Positions 19,136-27,910 of a DNA stretch of 64,000 nucleotides are shown one piece after another. The notes under the pieces are model-generated. The model did not search any database, was not told the DNA's origin, and worked only from the letters and a program-made list of their open reading frames with translations. The DNA is taken from positions 1 through 64,000 of the forward strand of contig NZ_SRYA01000020.1 in the NCBI RefSeq assembly GCF_004793545.1, read 5' to 3'. This DNA is from Petralouisia muris (GTDB taxonomy: Bacteria; Bacillota; Clostridia; Lachnospirales; Lachnospiraceae). A program made the translations under genes and the position numbers. Position 1 is the first letter of the stretch, and every line of letters begins with the position of its first letter.

Positions 19136-19554
19136 ATCTGCCACCTGATTATCATCATAAGATAGGAAAGCAGTAAAAACGGAACAAACGCAATTCTATC
19201 CTTCCTCTTTTTCTTCCCAGAGACAAGTAGCCAGAGAGACCAAAATGCCGCAAGTACAAGCCCTGTAAAAAACAGTTTCAGATTTCCCATTCCTCCCAGA
19301 TACACCCCGGTTACCACCAGAAGAATTCCGTCTCCTATTCCTGCTTTTCCATGAGTTATCCAACTAACGATCATCATTGCCGCTCCTGGAAGCATCCCCC
19401 ACAGCATACTGTAAATTGAACATTTTGGATAAAACAAATGCAGGCACACACCACATATTCCAAATAGCAAAATATAGATCAATGTAAGTTCTTTTCTTTT
19501 TACATCTTCCCAGGTACACAATCCCAATAATCCTAATACCATAAATTTCTGCAT
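19132..19554 (-). CDS. Prepilin peptidase (A24 type), second copy
   Basis: A 140-residue membrane aspartyl protease that would cleave leader peptides of Flp and TadE-like proteins. About four membrane segments are visible. The first catalytic aspartate is in WEDVKRKEL and the second in GIGDG, matching the family's GxGD. It lacks the methyltransferase and zinc-binding N-terminal portion, as usual for TadV/CpaA proteins. It follows a GGAGGAAA site. A second such gene opens the operon at 27246; two copies in one operon are unusual. Confidence 0.88.
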   Translation of the reverse strand: MQKFMVLGLLGLCTWEDVKRKELTLIYILLFGICGVCLHLFYPKCSIYSMLWGMLPGAAMMIVSWITHGKAGIGDGILLVVTGVYLGGMGNLKLFFTGLVLAAFWSLWLLVSGKKKRKDRIAFVPFLLLSYLMMIIRWQI

Positions 19555-19555
19555 A

Positions 19556-20383
19556 CTACTTTCCTCCGCATCTTGAACAAGCCTTTTTATTGCCCACCTG
19601 TTCTTTCCATACCATATAAATTGTCCTTTTTAGTCCGCTGCAATCTATTTTCAAATGATAACATCCGCCTTCACTGGTAATATAAACAATACCACACGGT
19701 TTTTTATGGCGGACGCAATGTCCGCAGGGATCATACTTTTTCCTGATCCATTCACTGATAGACGCTGACTGAACCGAAAGCTTTAAATGGCTGCAGTTTC
19801 TGCTGACATGATAGACATTTTGTGTCGGAGTAAGATAAACCCATTCTTTTCCCTCCCGATCCGCTGCATCATCCTGACCGCCTATCCATCTGTGCATTCT
19901 GCATCCATTGGATAAAGCAATGCTTCTTCTTCCAAAGAAACTCAATGGAAATCCCATGCGATAAGACACCAGCAAATCAATAAAAGCAGCATTTTCTTTC
20001 CCACTTTTCCAGGAAAATCCCGCCACTCCCCATTCTATGCTGGACATTGGGCATTTTTGAACTGCCAATTTTTTGTAAAACCGTGCTTTGGCCAAATTTT
20101 CTGCCTCTTTCTGGGAAATCCCCTTTAACAACACTGTTTCTTCCACCGCTTGATCCAGTGAATTTCCAACAATATACTGTACCTGCATCATTCGAAACAA
20201 ATATAAAATCATCACCACGGCAAAAAGAAAAATTGGAAAAGCCAGCGCCGCTTCTACCGTCAGGCTTCCCGAAAGAAGAACATGAGAAAGTGCCTTTGGC
20301 GGGGAATCCCCATAACTTTTTTCTATTTTACTATTTTGCCTGAGAGAGTTTTTTTCGTTATCCTTTCCAGTTATCCAAGGCAC
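19556..20383 (-). CDS. TadE-like pseudopilin with two C-terminal YH/Cys modules
   Basis: A 275-residue protein. The TadE-like leader and membrane segment are at about residues 39-65 (SGSLTVEAALAFPIFLF). The extracellular part carries, from about residue 180 to the end, two successive modules of pattern YHxxxxCSxLK, about 17-19 residues, CxxC: first from VYHVSRNC to CGHC, second from CYHLKIDC to CSRC. This pattern resembles a small domain seen at C-termini of some extracellular proteins in Firmicutes and may bind metal. The start is the GTG at 20383, after AAGGAGGG. The gene precedes the second prepilin peptidase by one base. Confidence 0.8.
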   Translation of the reverse strand: MPWITGKDNEKNSLRQNSKIEKSYGDSPPKALSHVLLSGSLTVEAALAFPIFLFAVVMILYLFRMMQVQYIVGNSLDQAVEETVLLKGISQKEAENLAKARFYKKLAVQKCPMSSIEWGVAGFSWKSGKENAAFIDLLVSYRMGFPLSFFGRRSIALSNGCRMHRWIGGQDDAADREGKEWVYLTPTQNVYHVSRNCSHLKLSVQSASISEWIRKKYDPCGHCVRHKKPCGIVYITSEGGCYHLKIDCSGLKRTIYMVWKEQVGNKKACSRCGGK

Positions 20384-20579
20384 TTTATCATGCCCTCCTT
20401 CCTAAAAATATTACCAGTTTCCTCTTCTGCCATATGGATGGCGGCACAATCTGCCAGACAGCCCTCCCGGCAGTTCATTTTACAAGAGCTCTTTACAATC
20501 TGCAGACAGAGGGCACATCCTCAAAACAGATCGCCTGACAGTTTATGCAATCCCCCAATATTCTACGATAATAAAACAC

Positions 20580-22124
20580 CTAATAAAAAAATTGTTGTCT
20601 GCTGTTAAAATGGTACACTCCATCTTTCATCTTCACGCTGGTAATCAGCCCCAAAAACATAGAATCTGCCCCGGATACCGTTTCGGTCTCCATACCTTGT
20701 ATCATATGATCCATCGAAAAATTATTTTCCCCCGGAAGCATTCTGATATTTTGTTCCATAACATCCATTGCACGGGATACCAGCACATTTTCCTTCACAG
20801 ACAGCAGCAAAATCTGCAGATATTCCCGATAGTCAAATCCTCTTTCTTCCTGCTGTTCGGTGTTTTTCTCCAGAGCTTTTTGTCCCAGTGATACGTCACT
20901 TTTCCACTCCGACGCTTCTTTAATCAATGGAACTTTTCCTCCAGCCAGCAGGCATCTTACATCCAACACACTTTCTATATAACTCCAGGACAGAAGAATT
21001 CCAATCTGAACTGCCTGTATTAATGGAGCAATCCCAGTAAATCCCACTGCCGCTGTCGCCATTTCCAATGCAAGGGCCTGTTTCCCGCTGTCTTGCATAA
21101 TGGTTGCAAAATTTCCAGCTTCCCGCAGCAAAAGCAGCTTTTTTACCGTCTGCTCCAGATTTTGTCTGTCTGTATCCTCACCGCTGATACAATACTCCAA
21201 TTCATAATCCAGAGCATGACTGCTGCAGCCCTTTGTCCCTGAACCGCCCTGACAGGAAAAATATGTATTCAAATATTGAAGAAACCACAGTTTTTCCAGC
21301 TTTTCTTCTCCAGTCTTCCTCAGATTTCCAGTTTCTTTTTTCCGATTCTGAACATTATTTTCTAAAGAAATACCTTTTCCTGAAATATCTGAAAGATTTT
21401 CCACAACCAAAGCTAAAACCGGTGACTTTTTCCACATTTTAACAAAATCCATGGGATTTTCCGGCAGTACCTGTTCTGGCGGAGACTCAACTCCGGTATT
21501 CACTGCGCTTTTTTCTCCCCCTTTTGCTGCCTCTTCTCCTCCTGCTTGTTCACCTTCCGCTGCTTTCTCCGCGCTTTGAGCTGCTTGTTCTGCCGCTTCC
21601 TGGGCCAGCTTCCACTTTTCTTCTGCTTCTTTACTTTCTTTATCCAGGTTTTTTCCCTGACTCAGAAACTCCTTGATGGTATCTGCTGCATATTCCGCAA
21701 GCTGTTCCTTCATCGCCCTGCAGGCCTGCTCCCTGAAAAGTTTCCCATTTTGGTCTGTGGCCAGCGCAAATCGGTCAATTTCAACATTTTTTAAAGAAAT
21801 CTGGTAAAAACCCTCCTCTTTTTGTTCCAGAGCAGCCTCTTCCATCATGATTCCTTCCAATACTGACAAATTAAACTGACCCTTTTCATCATTTCCATCC
21901 AGAAAAAGCATATGATAATTTTCCCACATGGGTACATGATACTGACCAAATACTGATTCCAGTCTGAGCTGCAAATCACGCCTGGCAATCAGGGCAAGCG
22001 CTTGCATTCTTGCGGCTTCCAGCAGAGAGAAAATCAGAGAAAGTATTATTGTCAGTGTCAACGCCAAAAACAACGTGACACTGCCGGCACAGGTCCTTAA
22101 ATTTTTCTCAGATTTTTTTTGCAT
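20580..22124 (-). CDS. DUF5702-like TadG-type protein (tad locus)
   Basis: A 514-residue exported protein. The N-terminus has the minor-pilin-like leader (CAGSVTLFLALTLTIILSLIFSLLEAARMQAL, read as a membrane segment at about residues 12-40). The remainder is extracellular with a Glu/Ala/Lys-rich coiled segment (about 150-210) and a larger globular region. It resembles DUF5702, a group that accompanies tad genes in Lachnospiraceae and may be the functional counterpart of TadG. It starts inside the 3' end of the Flp gene, overlapping by 17 bp. The 196-bp gap to the next gene holds no gene I can support. Confidence 0.8.
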   Translation of the reverse strand: MQKKSEKNLRTCAGSVTLFLALTLTIILSLIFSLLEAARMQALALIARRDLQLRLESVFGQYHVPMWENYHMLFLDGNDEKGQFNLSVLEGIMMEEAALEQKEEGFYQISLKNVEIDRFALATDQNGKLFREQACRAMKEQLAEYAADTIKEFLSQGKNLDKESKEAEEKWKLAQEAAEQAAQSAEKAAEGEQAGGEEAAKGGEKSAVNTGVESPPEQVLPENPMDFVKMWKKSPVLALVVENLSDISGKGISLENNVQNRKKETGNLRKTGEEKLEKLWFLQYLNTYFSCQGGSGTKGCSSHALDYELEYCISGEDTDRQNLEQTVKKLLLLREAGNFATIMQDSGKQALALEMATAAVGFTGIAPLIQAVQIGILLSWSYIESVLDVRCLLAGGKVPLIKEASEWKSDVSLGQKALEKNTEQQEERGFDYREYLQILLLSVKENVLVSRAMDVMEQNIRMLPGENNFSMDHMIQGMETETVSGADSMFLGLITSVKMKDGVYHFNSRQQFFY

Positions 22125-22275
22125 TTCCTGAAACCTTCTTCAATACATCAGTAACCAGCTGGCTGATCTGGGTTTTAAACAGCGCCACCAAACTAATCAA
22201 AACAACAATAATTAAAATTACTTCCACAACGCCCATACCATCTTCTTCCGCTAAAAACCTTTTCAATTCTCTCAT
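22108..22275 (-). CDS. Flp-type pilin
   Basis: The likely major subunit of the Tad pilus, 55 residues. A short charged leader (MRELKRFLAEEDG) is followed by MGVVEVILIIVVLISLVALF, the hydrophobic helix with the type IV-like Glu at +5 after a Gly cleavage site. The C-terminus is short and amphipathic. The ATG at 22275 follows AGGAGGAATAA. The frame stays open upstream through a tandem-repeat stretch, but no site supports those codons. Its neighbour order (tadC, flp, DUF5702) fits a Flp1-like family. Only one pilin gene is seen. Confidence 0.9.
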   Translation of the reverse strand: MRELKRFLAEEDGMGVVEVILIIVVLISLVALFKTQISQLVTDVLKKVSGNAKKI

Positions 22276-22312
22276 ATTTATTCCTCCTGAAATATTAAAT
22301 ATTTGCTTTATG

Positions 22313-22424
22313 GCGCTTAAAATCTGCACATTAGGCATCCGCCTTTCGACGCTGCAAAATCTGCACATTGAGCATCCGCCTTCCAGCACTTAAAAAAACT
22401 ACATATTGAGTGTCAGCCCTGCCG
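22313..22424. repeat. Three imperfect ~37-bp tandem repeats upstream of flp
   Basis: Units at about 22313-22349, 22350-22386 and 22387-22424 share the core AATCTGCACATTgAGCATCCGCC (units 1 and 2 nearly identical; unit 3 diverged). The third unit covers the last codons and stop of the TadC gene. The unit length is not a multiple of three, so this is not a coding repeat. It lies in the intergenic space before the pilin gene. Confidence 0.75.
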
Positions 22425-23670
22425 GCACTACCAGTATTACCAACACAAGTATCAGCATCATTCCCATGGGAAGCAGAAGCTTGGTTCCTGCCTCTTCTCC
22501 TGCTTTTCTGGCTTCTGCCTTTCTCTGTTCAAAAGCCTCTTTCTCCTCTTCCTCTAACAGCCGCTGCAGACCTCTGGAGCCTTTCCGGATATTTTGGACA
22601 ATCAGAGAAGAAAGCTTCCGATATACGTTCATATCACACCTTGTCCCAAAATTCTCAAAAGCCTGCAGTTCTCCTACTCCCTCACGGATTTCATTAAGAA
22701 CTGTTACCATCTCTTCATATGCTTCACGTCTTTCCACCTCCTTTCGCTCTCTTCTGCTTTGATAAGCTGCTGCAATTTTTTCCCAGGCCATGGACAGATT
22801 CATTCCTGCTCCCAACAATAACGACAATTGACTGACAATTTCAGAATAATCCAGAAGCATTTGACGCTGACGCTGTAATTCCTTTTTCTTTTTTTCTTCT
22901 TTTTCGGAGAAAATTATGACTGCCGCGCCTGCAACTCCCAAAAGCGCTATCAACAAACTGCGATGTTCCCTCTGTTCCTTCCAGATTATTTTTCTTCCCT
23001 CCAGTTCTTCTGGAAGTTCCAGATAATCCGTATTTTCTTTTTCATTTTCCAATGCCAGTAATTTCTCAAGCTTTTCTGCAAAAGATTCCTGTTCTGATTT
23101 TTCTTCTGGCACCGCCTGGACATAAAAAGAATACAGACAATTTTCTTCCTGACAGGTGAGTTCTGCCGTTAATTCCACCATAACCGGTTCTTCCAAAGAC
23201 CCAATCAGATTCCCTTCCGTGTCGAAAATCTCATAATCAGAAAAAAAGTAAGATGCTTCTACCGCCCCCTCCTGTAAGGTTTCTGGCAAATACAGCGGCT
23301 GGCTTACCGATTCCAGAGATGTATTTTCTCCCAAAATTATTCTGTCCAGTTCCTTTCTCGCCTTTTCCAGATATTCCTGTTTCTGTTTTTTGGTCAGCTT
23401 CTTTTCTTCTATTTGAATTCTCATGGGATACTGCTCCATCAAATCTTCTGCATCCACCAGATAATCCTTTTCTTCCTGCCCATGACCAGGAGAGTTTCGG
23501 ACTGCCCTCTTTTGATTTCCACCGTCATCTATCCTGCAAAAAACCGCTGCCATCAAAAACCCTGCTGCCGCTATCAGGACTGCTTCATATAATTTTTTCC
23601 GATATCCCTGTTTTTTCATTCTCCAGGCTGCCGCGCTGCAAACTGCCGCACTGAGAATATATCCATACAT
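22399..23670 (-). CDS. TadC-like type II secretion F-domain protein
   Basis: Inner-membrane platform protein of the Tad secretion machine. The 423-residue product has N-terminal membrane segments (about residues 1-45), then an unusually long hydrophilic insert (about residues 50-235, acidic, with EEKSEQESFAEKLEK), another membrane segment, and a C-terminal T2SF domain with LSLLLGAGMNLSMAWEKIA and a final membrane segment. Typical TadC proteins are about 300 residues; the insert is extra and unrecognised. It is 32 bp after tadB. The last codons are overlapped by the tandem repeat. Confidence 0.85.
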   Translation of the reverse strand: MYGYILSAAVCSAAAWRMKKQGYRKKLYEAVLIAAAGFLMAAVFCRIDDGGNQKRAVRNSPGHGQEEKDYLVDAEDLMEQYPMRIQIEEKKLTKKQKQEYLEKARKELDRIILGENTSLESVSQPLYLPETLQEGAVEASYFFSDYEIFDTEGNLIGSLEEPVMVELTAELTCQEENCLYSFYVQAVPEEKSEQESFAEKLEKLLALENEKENTDYLELPEELEGRKIIWKEQREHRSLLIALLGVAGAAVIIFSEKEEKKKKELQRQRQMLLDYSEIVSQLSLLLGAGMNLSMAWEKIAAAYQSRRERKEVERREAYEEMVTVLNEIREGVGELQAFENFGTRCDMNVYRKLSSLIVQNIRKGSRGLQRLLEEEEKEAFEQRKAEARKAGEEAGTKLLLPMGMMLILVLVILVVPAGLTLNM

Positions 23671-23702
23671 ATTTTACCTCTCTGTATACAATACCTGTCT
23701 TA

Positions 23703-24443
23703 CTACACTTGAATATTTACAATTTTCTCCGCCAGCATACAGGCGCATCCATAAATAAGCAACGCAGCTGTCATAATTCCGATTCCCAGCCAGTTTCCAT
23801 AAAGGGGCTCTAAAAATTCCGGCGAAGTAATTCCCACGTAAGCCAAAATGCCAAAGGGCACAAGGTTCATAATATTCATTTCCATCCGCTTTGCCGCGAT
23901 CACCACCCCGATTTCCCGCTTAATCTCTGCCTTCTGCCGTATTTTATCTGCTGAGTTCTGAAAAATTTTCAAAAAATCCCCGCCGCTGCGCTTTGCAAAC
24001 CCAAATACCTGAGAAAAACTGCTGATTTCCTCTATCCCGCACCGCGTTGCCAAATCCTCCAGCAAAGCCTCCAGAGGTACATTTAATTTCACCTGATAAT
24101 TAATGTGTGCAAATTCCTGTGCCATGATCCCCTTCTCTCCATAAAGCCTTACAAACTCCTCTCTGGCATGCACAAACGCATTTTCCATGGCATATCCTGC
24201 CTTTAACGCTGTCACTGCCATTTGAAGGATTTCTTTAAACTGAAACAGGATTTCTCCCTTTCGCTTCTGCAGAAGACGCCGTTTTAAAGTTTTCCTGACA
24301 GGAAAGTACAAAACCACTGAAACTGCCATCCCAGCGCTGTTATGATAAAACAGCCAGGAAATGGCCCCGGCAAGCCCTATCGTAATGCCAAGACAAAGGA
24401 ATCTTTCCTTCCAGTCCAATTCGTAAACCTTATAATTCCTCAC
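23703..24443 (-). CDS. tadB: TadB-like type II secretion F-domain protein
   Basis: Inner-membrane partner of TadC. The 246-residue product has two N-terminal membrane segments, a T2SF core (MAVTALKAGYAMENAFVHA and GGDFLKIFQ are typical of the domain) and two C-terminal membrane segments. It overlaps the tadA gene by 14 bp, implying coupling. The gene name follows position and domain only; distinction of TadB from TadC rests on order after the ATPase. Confidence 0.87.
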   Translation of the reverse strand: MRNYKVYELDWKERFLCLGITIGLAGAISWLFYHNSAGMAVSVVLYFPVRKTLKRRLLQKRKGEILFQFKEILQMAVTALKAGYAMENAFVHAREEFVRLYGEKGIMAQEFAHINYQVKLNVPLEALLEDLATRCGIEEISSFSQVFGFAKRSGGDFLKIFQNSADKIRQKAEIKREIGVVIAAKRMEMNIMNLVPFGILAYVGITSPEFLEPLYGNWLGIGIMTAALLIYGCACMLAEKIVNIQV

Positions 24444-25671
24444 AAACGCCCTCCATTCCTGCTCGGTATAATTTCCCTCTGTGAATCAACTCACCCTTTT
24501 TCATCCAGCTTCCGGTAATCCGGCCATTCTGTTCCCCCATTTCTTCAAATTCATACAGAGGGTTCAGGCGAATTTCATCCTTTTCAATTCCTGCCACCTC
24601 CATAATAGCCAGCATCCGCCTGCTTCTGTCCCTGAGCCGTCCTAAATGCACCAGGATATCCACGCCAGCAGCAATTTGTGACCGAATTGCCAACAAAGGC
24701 AGTTCCATTCCCATCAATACCATAGTTTCCATTCGGCTCAGCATATCCTGACAGCTATTGGCATGTCCGGTACTGAGGGAGCCATCATGCCCTGTATTCA
24801 TAGCCTGAAGCATATCAAGACATTCCGCTCCCCGGATTTCCCCTACAATGATCCGATCCGGCCGCATCCGGAGGGCAGTTCGAATCAGATCCCTAATAGT
24901 AATTGCCAAAGTTCCTTCTGCACCTCCATTTCTGGTTTCCAAACGAACCAGATTTTCAATTCCCTGCAGCTGTAATTCTGCCGAATCTTCAATTGTTATT
25001 ACACGTTCTGATTTCGGAATAAATTCAGAAAGGGCATTTAGAAATGTTGTTTTTCCTGATCCGGTTCCCCCGGAAATAAAAATGTTATAACCGGCTTTCA
25101 CCAGTTTATCCAAGAATTCTGCACACTCCCTGCTGATGGAACCTCCAGCAATCATCTGTTCCATTAAAACAGGGTGTTTGGGAAACCTGCGGATAGACAC
25201 TGCAGGCCCCTCCAGCGCTATAGGCGGCAATACCACATTTACCCTGGAACCATCCTCCAGTCTGGTATCTGCAATGGGTTCTGCCTCATTCACCATCCGG
25301 TTGTGATTCCCCACAATTTGCTGAATAATATCCTCTAGCTTTTCTCTGGAGGAAAAGCATTTATCCCAGCAGAGAATCTCTCCTTTTTTCTCATAAAAAA
25401 TATGGTTTGCGCCATTTACCATAATCTCTGTCACATCATCTTCATTTAAAAGTTCCTGTAATACATCCAGCTTCCGCAGAGAATGAAATACCTGCATGCG
25501 AAGCTCTTTGCGCCAGTTCAGAGGAATTACCCTTTCCTTTGCAGATCTGCAGATTTCCTCATCAATAACTGCCAAAATTTCTTCTTCTGCATGTTCTCTG
25601 GTCATATCCAGCTGTTCCAATACATGTTTTCTAATCTGTTCCACCCTGTACCCCCGCAATTTGTCTGGCAT
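24430..25671 (-). CDS. tadA: TadA/CpaF-type pilus assembly ATPase
   Basis: Secretion ATPase that powers Flp pilus assembly. The 413-residue protein has an N-terminal domain with VTEIMVNGANHIFYEKKG, and the RecA-like core: Walker A GGTGSGKTTF, the Asp box region VITIEDSAELQLQ, Walker B-like DRIIVGEIRGAE, and GHDGSLSTGHAN (His box). Length is typical. The ATG at 25671 follows GGGAGACT and lies within the end of tadZ (41-bp overlap). Confidence 0.94.
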   Translation of the reverse strand: MPDKLRGYRVEQIRKHVLEQLDMTREHAEEEILAVIDEEICRSAKERVIPLNWRKELRMQVFHSLRKLDVLQELLNEDDVTEIMVNGANHIFYEKKGEILCWDKCFSSREKLEDIIQQIVGNHNRMVNEAEPIADTRLEDGSRVNVVLPPIALEGPAVSIRRFPKHPVLMEQMIAGGSISRECAEFLDKLVKAGYNIFISGGTGSGKTTFLNALSEFIPKSERVITIEDSAELQLQGIENLVRLETRNGGAEGTLAITIRDLIRTALRMRPDRIIVGEIRGAECLDMLQAMNTGHDGSLSTGHANSCQDMLSRMETMVLMGMELPLLAIRSQIAAGVDILVHLGRLRDRSRRMLAIMEVAGIEKDEIRLNPLYEFEEMGEQNGRITGSWMKKGELIHRGKLYRAGMEGVCEEL

Positions 25672-26755
25672 AGTCTCCCAGTTCTCCCCAAATCCACTGC
25701 TGCATCTTATTTTCCCGGCAGATACACGGATTCATATCCGGCAGCTGCAAATGTGCCACTTTCTGTTCTAACCGGAGATTTTCCTGCCTTGCCACAATCT
25801 GCTTAAAATGGTTCCATGCATTTTTCTGCAGTTCTCCCGTTTCTGAGGGAATATAGACTTTACTGCAGAATTCCAGCAAACCGAAGAAACCGGAAACCAT
25901 CATACCCAAATCAAGAATAATGACTTCATAACCGCTTTTCTCAGCCAAAAGTTTTACAAACTCCAGATAATCCTGACTGGACACTTCTCCCAGGCACTGG
26001 CTGTCGTTGGCTGGAGGGATATAATCAAAGTTCTCCATAGAATACACGGCGCTGCCCACACAATCGACAATATTTCCTTCTCCTGTCAGACACAAATACA
26101 TGACATCCAGTAAATCTCTTGAATAATTCTCCTGAAGCCATTCTGCAAATCCGGCGCACTCTTTGAAATTCACATAAAGCACCTTCTCCCTTTGCCCTAA
26201 CGCCTGTGCAAGAGTTAATGCAAAGGGTGTCTGCCATATACTATGTTCCGGAGAATAGACGCCGAGAACTTCCCGGCTCAGTATGGCCGGTTCCTGCTGA
26301 TTGCCTAACTTCTGGTAGTGGTAAAAGATCTCTCTTACTATTCTGGAGGCCGGCTGATATTTCCCAATCACAGGAAAATTTTCTGCCAAATCTGAGTTTT
26401 CTTGTCTGACGGAGGAATCTTTCAGATAAATCCAGAGTATTTTTTGCGTATTCTTTGCCTGGCTCTTCTTCAGATCTTTCTCCGCTGCCATTCCCTTTTT
26501 CTGTATGGTATCTTTCTGTGTTTCGTTTTCCTCCAGCGCTTTCTCCATCTGGGCTGCAATTGCAGGCTCCTCCCAGAATCCATTGCCCAGAAGAACGATG
26601 TCTACGGTTCCCTTCTTCTGAAATTCCAGAAAACTCTCCAGAGTGGAAAAACTGCTGCCAAATGCCCGCCCGCCTTTTTCCAGGGAAATCCATTCTCCCA
26701 GTTTTTGTCCATATGTTTTGTCTGTATCACAGACAGCAATTGAAATTTTCCTCAA
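25631..26755 (-). CDS. TadZ/CpaE-like pilus localisation ATPase-related protein
   Basis: A 374-residue cytoplasmic protein. Residues 1-130 resemble a receiver-like fold (ISIAVCDTD at the start, DIVLLGNGFWEEP later) and residues 135-374 a MinD/ParA-like fold (SPEHSIWQTPFALTLAQALG, VIILDLG). The expected glycine-rich Walker A lysine motif is not evident, so it is probably a non-hydrolysing variant. The start is the TTG at 26755: GGAGGTGG lies about 8 bases upstream and TTG overlaps the TGA of the preceding prepilin peptidase. The longer reading of the frame, to 26896, would take in 47 codons of out-of-frame peptidase sequence. Confidence 0.82.
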   Translation of the reverse strand: MRKISIAVCDTDKTYGQKLGEWISLEKGGRAFGSSFSTLESFLEFQKKGTVDIVLLGNGFWEEPAIAAQMEKALEENETQKDTIQKKGMAAEKDLKKSQAKNTQKILWIYLKDSSVRQENSDLAENFPVIGKYQPASRIVREIFYHYQKLGNQQEPAILSREVLGVYSPEHSIWQTPFALTLAQALGQREKVLYVNFKECAGFAEWLQENYSRDLLDVMYLCLTGEGNIVDCVGSAVYSMENFDYIPPANDSQCLGEVSSQDYLEFVKLLAEKSGYEVIILDLGMMVSGFFGLLEFCSKVYIPSETGELQKNAWNHFKQIVARQENLRLEQKVAHLQLPDMNPCICRENKMQQWIWGELGDYARQIAGVQGGTD

Positions 26756-27246
26756 TAAGCCACCTCCAAAGCTATGATAAACCCTATTAATATTGCAATT
26801 GAAAAATGAATGATATGTTGTTTTCCCTGACTCTTCGGATATTGGGATAATCGTGCATTTACGATAACCTGATGGATATAATCCCCAAATATACATAGAC
26901 GTGAAACCAGATTATGATGATACAGCATTTTACAGAAAGAGATTCCTGCTGCCGCCAGAAAAGATATCATTATTGTTACAGTAAGGATTTCTAAATTCCA
27001 GATACCACCAATTACGGAAAACAGTTTGATGTCACCCGCCCCAAGGGCACGTATAAGAAATAACAGATAACATAAGATTACCGGTATAGAAACGTTTCTA
27101 AGAAATACGCCGGCTCCTTTCCATCCTGCATCTGCAAACTGGAAAAAAAGTCCTGCTGCTAATCCGCATAAAATCAGCCGGTTACTGATTTTACCGCGTC
27201 GTATGTCCATCACCGCTGCTGAAATTAGTAGCAGAAGGCTGAACAT
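26752..27246 (-). CDS. Prepilin peptidase (A24 type), first gene of the tad operon
   Basis: A 164-residue membrane aspartyl protease. Catalytic motifs are AVMDIRRGKI in the first membrane loop and GAGDIKLF, the standard GxGDxK form. Six membrane segments are likely. An in-frame GTG at 27255 exists, but GGGGA to the ATG at 27246 gives the better spacing. It opens the tad operon and its stop overlaps the tadZ start (TTGA). Together with the copy at 19132-19554 it gives two peptidases in one operon. Confidence 0.9.
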   Translation of the reverse strand: MFSLLLLISAAVMDIRRGKISNRLILCGLAAGLFFQFADAGWKGAGVFLRNVSIPVILCYLLFLIRALGAGDIKLFSVIGGIWNLEILTVTIMISFLAAAGISFCKMLYHHNLVSRLCIFGDYIHQVIVNARLSQYPKSQGKQHIIHFSIAILIGFIIALEVAY

Positions 27247-27381
27247 AAATTTCACTTCCCCAATTCATCACCTCTCTTTTCTTAACCATTTGCCTGCTGG
27301 CAAGTGATTTCTTAGGATTATAAAACATGTTCCTTCTCTTGTAAAGTAGGTTAAGGAAATTTTTTCAATTTTGTAACTATT

Positions 27382-27654
27382 TTACAATAAATGATAGAAC
27401 AAAATTCCATAAATCAGCGCAAACCCGCTGATACCAAGGGTTGCGATTGTCAAAACAGTCACAGGATTGATTCCGGCCGCCACCGTAACGCCCTGGCTTT
27501 TAAGGATTTCATTTACCACGCAGATTCCCACTGCTCCCACAAATCCCCGCAGCACAAAAGTAGTCAGAGCTTCTGACTTCTGTTTCATGGCTCCAATAAA
27601 AAGTATCAGCACACAAAGAACTGCAATGGCGATGGCTCCATAATATTTCTCCAT
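27382..27654 (-). CDS. bofA: BofA-family (pro-sigma-K processing inhibitor) protein
   Basis: A 90-residue protein with three hydrophobic segments: residues 5-21, 28-49 and 62-88. The C-terminal motif GINPVTVLTIATLGISGFALIYGI is typical of the BofA family, which in Bacillus holds SpoIVFB inactive until the sigma-K checkpoint. GGGAG lies about 7 bases before the ATG. In Clostridia BofA-like proteins are common even without a known checkpoint. A DUF2508 gene starts 257 bp away on the other strand; in Bacillus the two are neighbours in one operon. Confidence 0.87.
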   Translation of the reverse strand: MEKYYGAIAIAVLCVLILFIGAMKQKSEALTTFVLRGFVGAVGICVVNEILKSQGVTVAAGINPVTVLTIATLGISGFALIYGILFYHLL

Positions 27655-27772
27655 AATCCACTCCCGTAATCAGTATAATCTTTAATATAAATATATACTT
27701 TCTGGAAAAATTTATGACTTTTTTGTATAAAACTGGAATTGGCTGCTTATACTTTAAGAAAGAAAACGGTAT

Positions 27773-27856
27773 GTATTACTCCGGCAGATAAATACCGCAG
27801 CATCTTACTTGCCCAAATCTCCATCTGCTACGATATTTAACCGCCGGAGTAATACC
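27773..27856. repeat. Inverted repeat, copy B of the GATATTYAACCGCCG family
   Basis: Left arm 27773-27797 (GTATTACTCCGGCAGATAAATACCG) begins and the right arm 27831-27856 is its near complement, with three mismatches over about 25 bases and a 33-base spacer. The right arm contains CGATATTTAACCGCCGG, shared with the sites at 12657 and 59780. The repeat sits between bofA and the DUF2508 gene. Confidence 0.75.
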
Positions 27857-27910
27857 ATCTGCAAATCATCACACCGCAGAAAAATCGTTACAAAAAGGAA
27901 AGGGATGCAT

